NCBI GenBank assembly: GCA_937924675.1
Contig: CALEVL010000117.1
Location: 1-14,607, forward strand
Length of the DNA stretch: 14,607 nucleotides
Reading direction: 5' to 3'
Source: an uncultured Ignavibacteria bacterium
GTDB taxonomy: Bacteria; Bacteroidota; Ignavibacteria; Tepidaquicellales; Tepidaquicellaceae
Shown here: one piece after another, positions 1-6,399 of the stretch
How positions within the stretch are numbered: the first letter of the stretch is position 1
Layout of the letters: each line of letters starts with the position of its first letter
Made by a program: the position numbers and the translations under genes
The notes under the pieces: model-generated
The model's database searches: none
What the model was told of the DNA's origin: nothing
The model's input: only the letters and a program-made list of their open reading frames with translations

Positions 1-18
1 AATTATATATATTGAAGC

Positions 19-1803
19 TTACATTTCTGAGTATCTTTTCTCCAGTGAATCAAGTTCGGCTGAAAGTTCTGCAGGAAGCTTGTCGCCAAACTTCTTAAAG
101 TATTCTCTCATTTCGTTTACTTCAGCTATGCCTTCTTCTTTTGATATTGTAAATAATTTGCTGAATGTTTCCTCAGAAATATCAAGCCCGTTAAGGTCTA
201 ATGCACCATTTGCAGGAACTCTTCCATAAGGCATCTCAACAAATTCGCCTTTTCCCTCAAGTCTTTCAAATACCCATTTAAGAACTCTTATGTTGTCACC
301 GTATCCGGGCCAGACGAAATTTCCGTTCTCATCTTTTCTGAACCAGTTAACGAAGAATATCTTTGGCAACTTGTCTGTATCGGCTTTCTTTCCGGTCTCA
401 ATCCAATGCTTAAAATAATCTCCCATGTGATACCCGCAGAATGGCAGCATTGCAAACGGATCATGCCTGACCTGACCAACTGTTCCTGCGGCTGCTGCCG
501 TCATTTCAGAAGATGTTGCCGAACCAAGAAACGTACCGTGCTGCCAGCTGAATGATTCATTGACAAGCGGAACGGTTGAAGCTCTTCTTCCACCAAAAAG
601 TATTGCGGAAATTGGAACACCCTTTGGATTTTCCCAATCAGGATCAATCACAGGGCATTGTGATGCGGGCGCAGTAAATCTTGAATTCGGATGAGATGAA
701 GGTGTAGTTGATTCCGGCGTCCACTCTTTGCCGTGCCAGTCAATCAGATGTGCAGGTTTTTCATCAGTCATTCCTTCCCACCATACATCTCCGTCATCTG
801 TAAGTGCTACGTTTGTAAAAATTGCATTCTCTTTCATAGAAGCCATTGCATTTGCATTGGTCTTGTCAGAAGTCCCCGGTGCCACACCAAAGAAACCGTA
901 TTCAGGATTAATAGCATACAATCTTCCGTCTTCGCCAAACTTCATCCAGGCAATATCGTCACCAACAGTTTCTACTTTCCATCCCGGAAGAGTTGGTGAA
1001 AGCATTGCAAGATTTGTTTTACCGCAAGCGCTTGGAAATGCTGCAGCAATATACTTCTTAACACCTTCCGGCGAAGTGATGCCAACAATCAGCATGTGCT
1101 CAGCAAGCCAACCTTCATCTCTTGCCATTACGGAGGCAATTCTCAGAGCGAAACACTTTTTGCCGAGCAGTGCATTACCGCCGTATCCGCTTCCGTATGA
1201 CCAGATACTTCTCTCTTCAGGGAAATGAACTATATATTTTGTTTCACTGCAAGGCCATGCTACATCCTGCTTGCCGTCAGTCAACGGATAACCAACTGAA
1301 TGCAAACACGGAACAAATTCACCATCGCCAAGAACATCCAAAACCTTTTCTCCGATCCTTGTCATGATAGCCATATTCAAAACAACATAGGGAGAGTCTG
1401 TTACTTCGATTCCGATATGAGCAATATTTGAACCAAGCGGTCCCATGCTGAACGGAATTACATACATTGTTCTTCCCTTCATGCTTCCGTCAAAAAGTTC
1501 ATCAAGTTTCTTGTGCATTTCAGACGGTTCCATCCAGTTGTTGGTTGGACCTGCATCTTCCATATTTTTTGAACAAATGAAAGTTCTGTCTTCAACTCTT
1601 GCTACATCATTCGGGTCTGACTTTGCGTAATAACTGTTGGGTCTTTTGGAGTCATTCAGTTTCTTGAAGGTACCTTTCTTAATGAGTTCATTGGCGAGTT
1701 CGTCAAGCTGTTGTTTCGATCCGTCACACCATACTACATTGTCCGGTTTACAAAGCTTTTCACAGTCGTCAACCCATTCCTGAAGTTTCTTACTGATTTT
1801 CAT
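19..1803 (-). CDS. pckG: Phosphoenolpyruvate carboxykinase (GTP)
   Basis: Cytosolic enzyme converting oxaloacetate and GTP to phosphoenolpyruvate, GDP and CO2, the entry step of gluconeogenesis. At 594 residues it is full length for the bacterial GTP-type family. The GTP-type kinase-1 loop FPSACGKTN lies at residues 256-264; Cys260 and Lys262 correspond to Cys288 and Lys290 of vertebrate PCK1. With the same offset of 28, the manganese ligands are Lys215 (in GKKCF), His236 (in AEHML) and Asp283 (in VGDDIAW). FGGRRAS and the omega-lid-like SATSSEMTAAAAG are also present. No catalytic residue seems missing. The ATG at 1803 is followed by a normal family N-terminus; no clear ribosome site precedes it. 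It is the last of four minus-strand genes, 55 bases after the AI-2E gene, with a promoter-like TAATTTTG in that gap. Downstream sequence is cut off by the window edge, so a terminator cannot be judged. Identification is firm; GTP specificity follows from family membership. Confidence 0.97.
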   Translation of the reverse strand: MKISKKLQEWVDDCEKLCKPDNVVWCDGSKQQLDELANELIKKGTFKKLNDSKRPNSYYAKSDPNDVARVEDRTFICSKNMEDAGPTNNWMEPSEMHKKLDELFDGSMKGRTMYVIPFSMGPLGSNIAHIGIEVTDSPYVVLNMAIMTRIGEKVLDVLGDGEFVPCLHSVGYPLTDGKQDVAWPCSETKYIVHFPEERSIWSYGSGYGGNALLGKKCFALRIASVMARDEGWLAEHMLIVGITSPEGVKKYIAAAFPSACGKTNLAMLSPTLPGWKVETVGDDIAWMKFGEDGRLYAINPEYGFFGVAPGTSDKTNANAMASMKENAIFTNVALTDDGDVWWEGMTDEKPAHLIDWHGKEWTPESTTPSSHPNSRFTAPASQCPVIDPDWENPKGVPISAILFGGRRASTVPLVNESFSWQHGTFLGSATSSEMTAAAAGTVGQVRHDPFAMLPFCGYHMGDYFKHWIETGKKADTDKLPKIFFVNWFRKDENGNFVWPGYGDNIRVLKWVFERLEGKGEFVEMPYGRVPANGALDLNGLDISEETFSKLFTISKEEGIAEVNEMREYFKKFGDKLPAELSAELDSLEKRYSEM

Positions 1804-1846
1804 TTTGATCTGTCCCAGGTTTAGTTTGAATAGTTTAGATATGTTG

Positions 1847-1877
1847 CAAAATTACTCTTTATTTATCTTTTATTGAA
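1847..1877 (-). promoter_or_regulatory. Candidate promoter of pckG (Bacteroidota-like -7 element)
   Basis: On the minus strand TAATTTTG (1854 down to 1847) matches TAnnTTTG, the -7 consensus of Bacteroidota primary sigma factors. TTCAAT stands 17 bases upstream (1877-1872), but it is not a good -33 TTTG. The predicted leader is about 40 bases. The element lies in the short gap after the AI-2E gene, so pckG may be transcribed separately as well as by read-through. This is a motif match only; its use in this lineage is inferred. Confidence 0.3.
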
Positions 1878-2926
1878 GTTAAATTGTAGCTCATCATGAT
1901 TCCCCAAGGGCGTGTAGCAGGAAAATTCATTAGTATGATTTTAAGTATGCTCATTATGGGAACCGAAAGTATCATGCCGGTAATTCCCCAAAAGTATCCA
2001 AAGAATACCAAGGAAAGCAATAAGAGTAACGGACTAAGGTCAAGCTTGTTTCCTATTATCTTTGGCTCAAGAACATTTCCTTTCAGATTCTGAATCACAA
2101 TCAGCAAAACAGTTAACAGCACGGGAGTCAGGAGGCTGTCAAACTGTAGAAACATTACAATAGCAACAAGTACTGTTGCCACAAGTGAACCGATATTCGG
2201 TATGAAGTCGGTGAAGAAAAACAGAATTGCCCAGATAACATAGAAATCAACGCCAAATGCCCAAAGCAATATTCCTATTATAACAGATTGAATACCGGCT
2301 AGAAGTGTCTTTCCGGAAATATAATCTTTGATATTATCAATTATCTGGCTGAATGTATGCTCCATTTTCTCTGCGTTCTCCTTGCTGAAAGCAACCTTTA
2401 CTCTTTGTTTGATACTGGAAGATTCAGACAATAGAAATATTAGGTAGAACATGATGAGAATGAAATTTCCCATTATGCCGGTAACACCTGAAAGAACTTG
2501 GGTAATGGCAGAAGTGAGTTTTCCTTCCATGAACATTGACTTTATGTCAAGGCTTTTCAATAGGTTTTCAACTTCGTCACTGTTCAGATCAAAGGCAGAA
2601 ATTAAATTGTGGATCTTTTCTCCAAGCTTGATCTCATACTTAGGAAATTCCTGGGTAAATGAATTTATGCTCGCAAACAAAAAAACACTTACTGTATTTG
2701 ACAACACCAGAACAATCAGCAGGATCAGAATTATTGATATTGCCGAAGGGATTTTCTTGCTGTTCAGATAATTGTATACCGGGAGGAAAACAAAGAAAAG
2801 GATCAGTGCTATGAAGAATGGCATCAGTATAGACTGAAGTTCTTTGAACCAATATAGCATGAAGCCAAGAAGAAAAATGGCAACAGCTATGTTCAGAAAC
2901 TTCAGGGGATTTTTTTCACTTGTCAT
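1859..2926 (-). CDS. AI-2E/PerM-family membrane transporter
   Basis: Integral inner-membrane protein of 355 residues, the usual size for the AI-2E transporter family (PF01594, formerly UPF0118). Hydrophobic segments are visible near residues 9-50, 59-85 and 138-168 and through most of 205-340. The charged stretch between about 85 and 135 is the variable non-membrane part. Family marks are FTDFIPNIGSLVATVLVAI and the C-terminal block LEPKIIGNKLDLSPL followed by FFGYFWGITGMILSVPI. Members include the E. coli autoinducer-2 exporter TqsA, but others transport sodium/protons or have unknown substrates, so quorum sensing should not be assumed. The ATG at 2926 has only weak purine-rich sequence upstream. 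It lies 76 bases after queC and 55 before pckG, probably co-transcribed with queC. Substrate is unknown. Confidence 0.9.
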   Translation of the reverse strand: MTSEKNPLKFLNIAVAIFLLGFMLYWFKELQSILMPFFIALILFFVFLPVYNYLNSKKIPSAISIILILLIVLVLSNTVSVFLFASINSFTQEFPKYEIKLGEKIHNLISAFDLNSDEVENLLKSLDIKSMFMEGKLTSAITQVLSGVTGIMGNFILIMFYLIFLLSESSSIKQRVKVAFSKENAEKMEHTFSQIIDNIKDYISGKTLLAGIQSVIIGILLWAFGVDFYVIWAILFFFTDFIPNIGSLVATVLVAIVMFLQFDSLLTPVLLTVLLIVIQNLKGNVLEPKIIGNKLDLSPLLLLLSLVFFGYFWGITGMILSVPIMSILKIILMNFPATRPWGIMMSYNLTSIKDK

Positions 2927-3002
2927 GATGATATTCTTTTCAGTTTAACAATTTCTTTTTCAATTTTCATTTTGAAAGCTCAATAAAATCGTTCTTTAAT
3001 TC

Positions 3003-3701
3003 TCAATCAAAATAATCCGGCTTTATCCTGTAAGGAATTTTGTCTTCCAATCCTGCCTGCCTGAATCCTCTCAATCTTAATGCACAGCTGTCACATTCAC
3101 CGCAAGCTTTGGCGGAGGATTTATAGCATGACCAGGTCAATTCAATTGGCACCTTCATCTCATGTGACTTTAATACAATCTGTCTCTTCGACATCTTAAT
3201 CAATGGTGTAATGATCCTGATTCTTTTTCCCGGCTTTGTGCCTTTTGAGATCATATCTTCAAAAGAGTTAAAAAAGATTCTGCGACAATCTGGATAACCG
3301 CTTGAGTCTTCCTCAACTGCACCAATGTATATCTTTGACGCTCCTTCTGCTTCAGCCCAGCTCACGGCTGCGGCAAGGAGGTTCGCATTTCTGAATGGCA
3401 CGTAGCTCGAAGGGATCTTCTTTGATCTGAGGTTTGCTTTTTCAACTCTTATATGTTTATCAGTAAGAGAAGATGCTCCAATCTTTTTGAGATGTGTCAA
3501 TTCAATCTCCAGAGTCTTGACAGCTTTGAAGTGTTTTGCAAGATCCCGAAATGCTTTAAGTTCCCGCGCCTGAGTTCTTTGTCCGTAATTTGCATGCATG
3601 AACAAGAGCTGATGACACTCAGATGCAATAGCGGCGGTAAGAGCACTGTCCATACCGCCGCTTACTAATACTAAAGCTTTTTGTGTTGTGATATTTCTCA
3701 A
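3003..3701 (-). CDS. queC: 7-cyano-7-deazaguanine synthase QueC
   Basis: ATP-dependent cytosolic enzyme converting 7-carboxy-7-deazaguanine and ammonia to preQ0, the precursor of queuosine in tRNA. At 232 residues it is normal for QueC. The PP-loop ATP-pyrophosphatase motif SGGMDS is at residues 14-19. The structural zinc site near the C-terminus is intact: Cys192, Cys200, Cys203 and Cys206 in a C-x7-C-x2-C-x2-C pattern. VPFRNANLL in the middle is also a QueC hallmark. The chosen start is TTG at 3701: going upstream in frame there is no ATG or GTG before a stop near 3768, and the usual short lead-in to the PP-loop begins here. No ribosome site is clear. It starts 32 bases after the CoA-transferase stop, so co-transcription is likely. 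No queD, queE or queF is in view. Confidence 0.95.
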   Translation of the reverse strand: MRNITTQKALVLVSGGMDSALTAAIASECHQLLFMHANYGQRTQARELKAFRDLAKHFKAVKTLEIELTHLKKIGASSLTDKHIRVEKANLRSKKIPSSYVPFRNANLLAAAVSWAEAEGASKIYIGAVEEDSSGYPDCRRIFFNSFEDMISKGTKPGKRIRIITPLIKMSKRQIVLKSHEMKVPIELTWSCYKSSAKACGECDSCALRLRGFRQAGLEDKIPYRIKPDYFD

Positions 3702-3733
3702 TAAGAAAGTGTTGAACTTTTCAGAATATAGAA

Positions 3734-5041
3734 CTATCGAATGTACTTCACTTCCTTTGCATACCTTTCAAGCTCATCTCTGAAATTTGGATGAGCTATT
3801 TTGATAAGGCTTCTCACACGCTCACTTACCGGCTTGCCGTAAAGATCTGCTACACCGTATTCAGTTACTACGTAATGAACATCACCCCTGCTTGTTGTAA
3901 CACCTGCACCCTGTTTAAGAAACGGAACAATTCTTGACAGAGTACCGTTTTTTGCGGTAGATGTAAAAGCAATTATCGGCTTGCCGCCATCACTCCTGGA
4001 GGCACCTCTTATGAAATCAACCTGCCCGCCAAAACCCGAGTAATTTCTTGGCCCTATCGAATCAGCGCAGACCTGACCGGTAAGGTCAACTTCAAGCGCC
4101 GAATTGATGGAAATCATTTTGTCATTTCTTGCAATAGTGAAAGGATCATTCACAAACATTGACGACCTGAATTCGAATACAGGATTATCGTCCATATAAT
4201 CAAACACTTTCTGAGAACCGAGTATGAATGAGGCAACTACTTTTCCCGGCAGAAGTGTCTTCTTCTCCCCGTTGACAACACCGGAATCAATAAGATCAAT
4301 CAGATTGTCTGAAAACATTTCTGTATGGATTCCGAGATTCTTCTTATCATGCAGGAATCTAAGAACTGTATCAGGAATCAATCCGATTCCCATCTGAAGC
4401 GTGGAACCGTCTTCAATCATATCAGCAATATATTGTCCAATTCTTTCATATATATGGATGTCTTCGCCTGCATCATTTGACGACACAAATTCAGGGATCG
4501 GCTCGTTGATTTCAACTGCATAGTCAATCTTGTCAATGTGTATGAAGTTATCACCCAGAACTCTGGGCATTCTTGGATTTATCTGGGCTATAATTGTCTT
4601 ACTGTTCTCAGCCGCTGTCTTTGAACACTCATTACTTATTCCATATGAGCAATAGCCGTGCTCATCGGGAGGAGAAACATGCAGAAGTGTTACATCTACG
4701 GGCAATTTCTTGCTTTGAATCAGCCATGGAATTTCCGAAAGAAAGACAGGCACAAAATCAGCCCTGCCTTCGTTCACTGCCTTTCGGATATTTGGTCCGG
4801 TAAAAAGTGATACGAGATGAAAGTGTCCTTCCATTTCAGGCTGAACAAACGGGGCATTGAGGAATGACATGAGTTGCAGTATCTTAACATCTTTCAATTC
4901 TTTGTATCTTTTGCACATCGCATCAATCAGCGTTTTCGGAAAAGAGCAGTTTGCATGAACATAAATACTGTCGCCTGATCTTATAACTATTGCAGCTTCA
5001 TCGGATGTCACAAATTTTGTTTTCGATTTCTTCGTCTTCAT
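3734..5041 (-). CDS. Acetyl-CoA hydrolase/4-hydroxybutyrate-type CoA-transferase
   Basis: Family I CoA-transferase of the acetyl-CoA hydrolase/transferase group, moving CoA between acetyl-CoA and another acid, as in 4-hydroxybutyrate, butyryl or succinyl CoA-transferases. Visible family blocks are LLHVSPPDEHGYCSYG, MGIGLIPD, GIHTEMFSD, LEVDLTGQVCADSIG, GGQVDFIRGA and VVTEYGVADLYGKPVSERV. The Glu in HTEM is the expected catalytic thioester-forming glutamate. With the ATG at 5041 the protein has 435 residues and that Glu is residue 241, close to its place in characterised 4-hydroxybutyrate CoA-transferases. An in-frame ATG at 5098 would add 19 residues (MHVKGKLYH...) that look unlike the family N-terminus and would leave almost no leader after the candidate -7 element, so 5041 is preferred; neither start has a good ribosome site. 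First gene of the minus-strand run. The exact acyl substrate cannot be told from sequence. Confidence 0.88.
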   Translation of the reverse strand: MKTKKSKTKFVTSDEAAIVIRSGDSIYVHANCSFPKTLIDAMCKRYKELKDVKILQLMSFLNAPFVQPEMEGHFHLVSLFTGPNIRKAVNEGRADFVPVFLSEIPWLIQSKKLPVDVTLLHVSPPDEHGYCSYGISNECSKTAAENSKTIIAQINPRMPRVLGDNFIHIDKIDYAVEINEPIPEFVSSNDAGEDIHIYERIGQYIADMIEDGSTLQMGIGLIPDTVLRFLHDKKNLGIHTEMFSDNLIDLIDSGVVNGEKKTLLPGKVVASFILGSQKVFDYMDDNPVFEFRSSMFVNDPFTIARNDKMISINSALEVDLTGQVCADSIGPRNYSGFGGQVDFIRGASRSDGGKPIIAFTSTAKNGTLSRIVPFLKQGAGVTTSRGDVHYVVTEYGVADLYGKPVSERVRSLIKIAHPNFRDELERYAKEVKYIR

Positions 5042-5109
5042 ATATGATGTAGTAATTATTTTATGTTTCAGATGATATAATTTACCTTTAACATGCAAGA
5101 CTTTAAAGA

Positions 5110-5142
5110 CAAAATTAATGATATTGCACTATATGCATTGAA
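5110..5142 (-). promoter_or_regulatory. Candidate promoter of the CoA-transferase/queC run
   Basis: Minus-strand TAATTTTG (5117 down to 5110) is an exact TAnnTTTG match and is identical to the octamer before pckG. TTCAAT lies 19 bases upstream (5142-5137), again not a true -33 TTTG. Transcription would start near 5104, giving a leader of about 60 bases to the ATG at 5041 but only a few to the ATG at 5098. Motif evidence only. Confidence 0.3.
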
Positions 5143-5172
5143 TAGTCCAAAGAATCTTCATTTATGATTTGT

Positions 5173-5180
5173 TAAGTTTG
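5173..5180 (+). promoter_or_regulatory. Candidate -7 promoter element of murB
   Basis: TAAGTTTG matches TAnnTTTG exactly and would place the start of transcription about 40 bases before the murB ATG at 5227. No TTTG or TTG is visible at the usual distance upstream, so only half of a promoter is seen. It shares the divergent region with the CoA-transferase promoter candidate on the other strand. Confidence 0.25.
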
Positions 5181-5226
5181 CCGAAGCAATCTATCCGGAA
5201 ATTTATATCTAATTTTTTTGACAAAA

Positions 5227-6285
5227 ATGTTTGAAAGAGATATACAGTTGTCGCAATTCACAAGCATAGGGCTTGGCGGGCCAGCCAAGTACTTTTTTCG
5301 CGCAGTATCATTGGAGGAATTGGTTGAAGCTGTTCGTGTGTCAAGAGAGATGAAGATCCGGCATTTCATTATTGGAGGTGGAAGCAATGTTGTTTTTTCG
5401 GATGAAGGATTTGACGGACTGGTAATCAAGAATGAGATCATGGGAATCTCATCTCATGAATCTAAGGATCATGTAATTGTTTCTGCAAGCTCAGGAGAAG
5501 ATTGGGATAAACTTGTGAATAGATGCGTTAGTATGAATCTCTCGGGAATTGAGTGCCTGTCCGGTATACCGGGAACAGTAGGCGCAACCCCTGTCCAGAA
5601 TGTAGGGGCATACGGCCAGGAAGTTAAAGATACAATAGCAAAAGTATACGCTGTTGATCTCAATACGCATGAATCGGTAGTGTTCAACAACCGTCAATGC
5701 AAATTCTCTTACAGGTCCAGCAGATTCAAAGAAGAGGATAAAGGAAAATATTTTATTTACAGAATTGATTATAAACTCAGCAAGAGAAGTGAACCAGATG
5801 TCAAATATGAAGAATTGAATAAGGCCTTATTAAGAAAATCACCCTACTACCCTGATTTGAACAGATCGGAGAAAATCAGAAAAATCAGAAAGACCGTTCT
5901 TGAAATAAGAAGGAAGAAGTCAATGATACTTGATGAGAAAGATCCAGATTCAAGATCCTGCGGTTCGTTCTTCATGAATCCAATTGTCAGTCTCCGGCGG
6001 TTTGAAAGGATCAGAGATGAGAACTTTCCTGAAATGCTGGAAGCCAATTACCACCATATCGGAACAACGGTGAAAATACCGGCTGCATGGCTGGTTGAGA
6101 ATGCAGGTTTCAGTAAAGGCTTTGAAATGAATGGTGCTGCAATTTCATCTAAACATTCGCTTGCGCTTGTAAACAAGGGAACTACCAGCAGCAACTTAGT
6201 TAATCTGTCCGAGAAGATTGTTGAGAAAGTAAGACAAGAGTTTGGTATTTGTCTCAAATATGAACCCGAAGTTTTAGGGAATTAG
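5227..6285 (+). CDS. murB: UDP-N-acetylmuramate dehydrogenase (UDP-N-acetylenolpyruvoylglucosamine reductase) MurB
   Basis: Cytosolic FAD enzyme that reduces UDP-GlcNAc-enolpyruvate with NADPH to UDP-MurNAc, the second committed step of peptidoglycan synthesis. Length is 352 residues from the ATG at 5227, close to the E. coli type I enzyme. An in-frame TTG at 5218 would add three residues and is less likely. Visible are the N-terminal FTSIGLGGPA, the FAD-binding IIGGGSNVVFSDEGFDGLVI, and LSGIPGTVGATPVQNVGAYG. The substrate/catalytic Tyr162-Arg163 (SYRSSRFKEED), the proton donor Ser247 in CGSFFMNP and the C-terminal YEPEVLG glutamate are all present. The Tyr-containing insert of type I enzymes appears kept. 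It stands alone on the plus strand, divergent from the CoA-transferase and 114 bases before the first surface-protein gene. No hairpin terminator follows, only a T-rich stretch at about 6307-6314. Confidence 0.96.
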   Translation: MFERDIQLSQFTSIGLGGPAKYFFRAVSLEELVEAVRVSREMKIRHFIIGGGSNVVFSDEGFDGLVIKNEIMGISSHESKDHVIVSASSGEDWDKLVNRCVSMNLSGIECLSGIPGTVGATPVQNVGAYGQEVKDTIAKVYAVDLNTHESVVFNNRQCKFSYRSSRFKEEDKGKYFIYRIDYKLSKRSEPDVKYEELNKALLRKSPYYPDLNRSEKIRKIRKTVLEIRRKKSMILDEKDPDSRSCGSFFMNPIVSLRRFERIRDENFPEMLEANYHHIGTTVKIPAAWLVENAGFSKGFEMNGAAISSKHSLALVNKGTTSSNLVNLSEKIVEKVRQEFGICLKYEPEVLGN

Positions 6286-6327
6286 AATTTCATGTGATTT
6301 CGTGTAATTTTTTTGATTTAATCTTAA

Positions 6328-6355
6328 TTGCGCTTGAAATTCTTAATCGTAAAAT
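6328..6355 (+). promoter_or_regulatory. Candidate promoter of the first dockerin protein gene
   Basis: TTGCGC (6328-6333) and TAAAAT (6350-6355) are spaced by 16 bases and resemble sigma-70-type -35 and -10 boxes. Transcription would start near 6362, leaving a leader of about 38 bases that holds the ribosome site. The region is AT-rich, so chance matches are likely. Confidence 0.3.
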
Positions 6356-6384
6356 TTATGTTACCTATCCATTATTAATTAAAA

Positions 6385-6399
6385 AGGAGTAAAAGAGGA
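6385..6399 (+). promoter_or_regulatory. Strong Shine-Dalgarno region of the first dockerin protein gene
   Basis: AGGAGT at 6385-6390 ends nine bases before the ATG at 6400, a good spacing; a second AGAGGA directly abuts the ATG. It is the only textbook Shine-Dalgarno site in the window and fixes this start codon. Confidence 0.75.

Noticed and set aside
728..1228. 166-codon open frame on the plus strand opposite pckG
   Set aside because: It lies wholly antisense to a well-conserved enzyme gene, has no ribosome site and encodes no recognisable domain; a by-product of pckG codon use.
1859..2926. Quorum-sensing exporter
   Set aside because: The AI-2E family name rests on few members; many transport other substrates and there is no luxS or lsr gene here.
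3003..3701. QueC as part of a 7-deazaguanine DNA-modification defence system
   Set aside because: No dpdA-type or other DNA-modification gene is nearby and the neighbours are metabolic; ordinary queuosine synthesis is the simpler reading.
5042..5098. N-terminal extension of the CoA-transferase from the ATG at 5098
   Set aside because: The extra 19 residues look unlike the family N-terminus, lack a ribosome site and would leave nearly no leader after the candidate -7 element.
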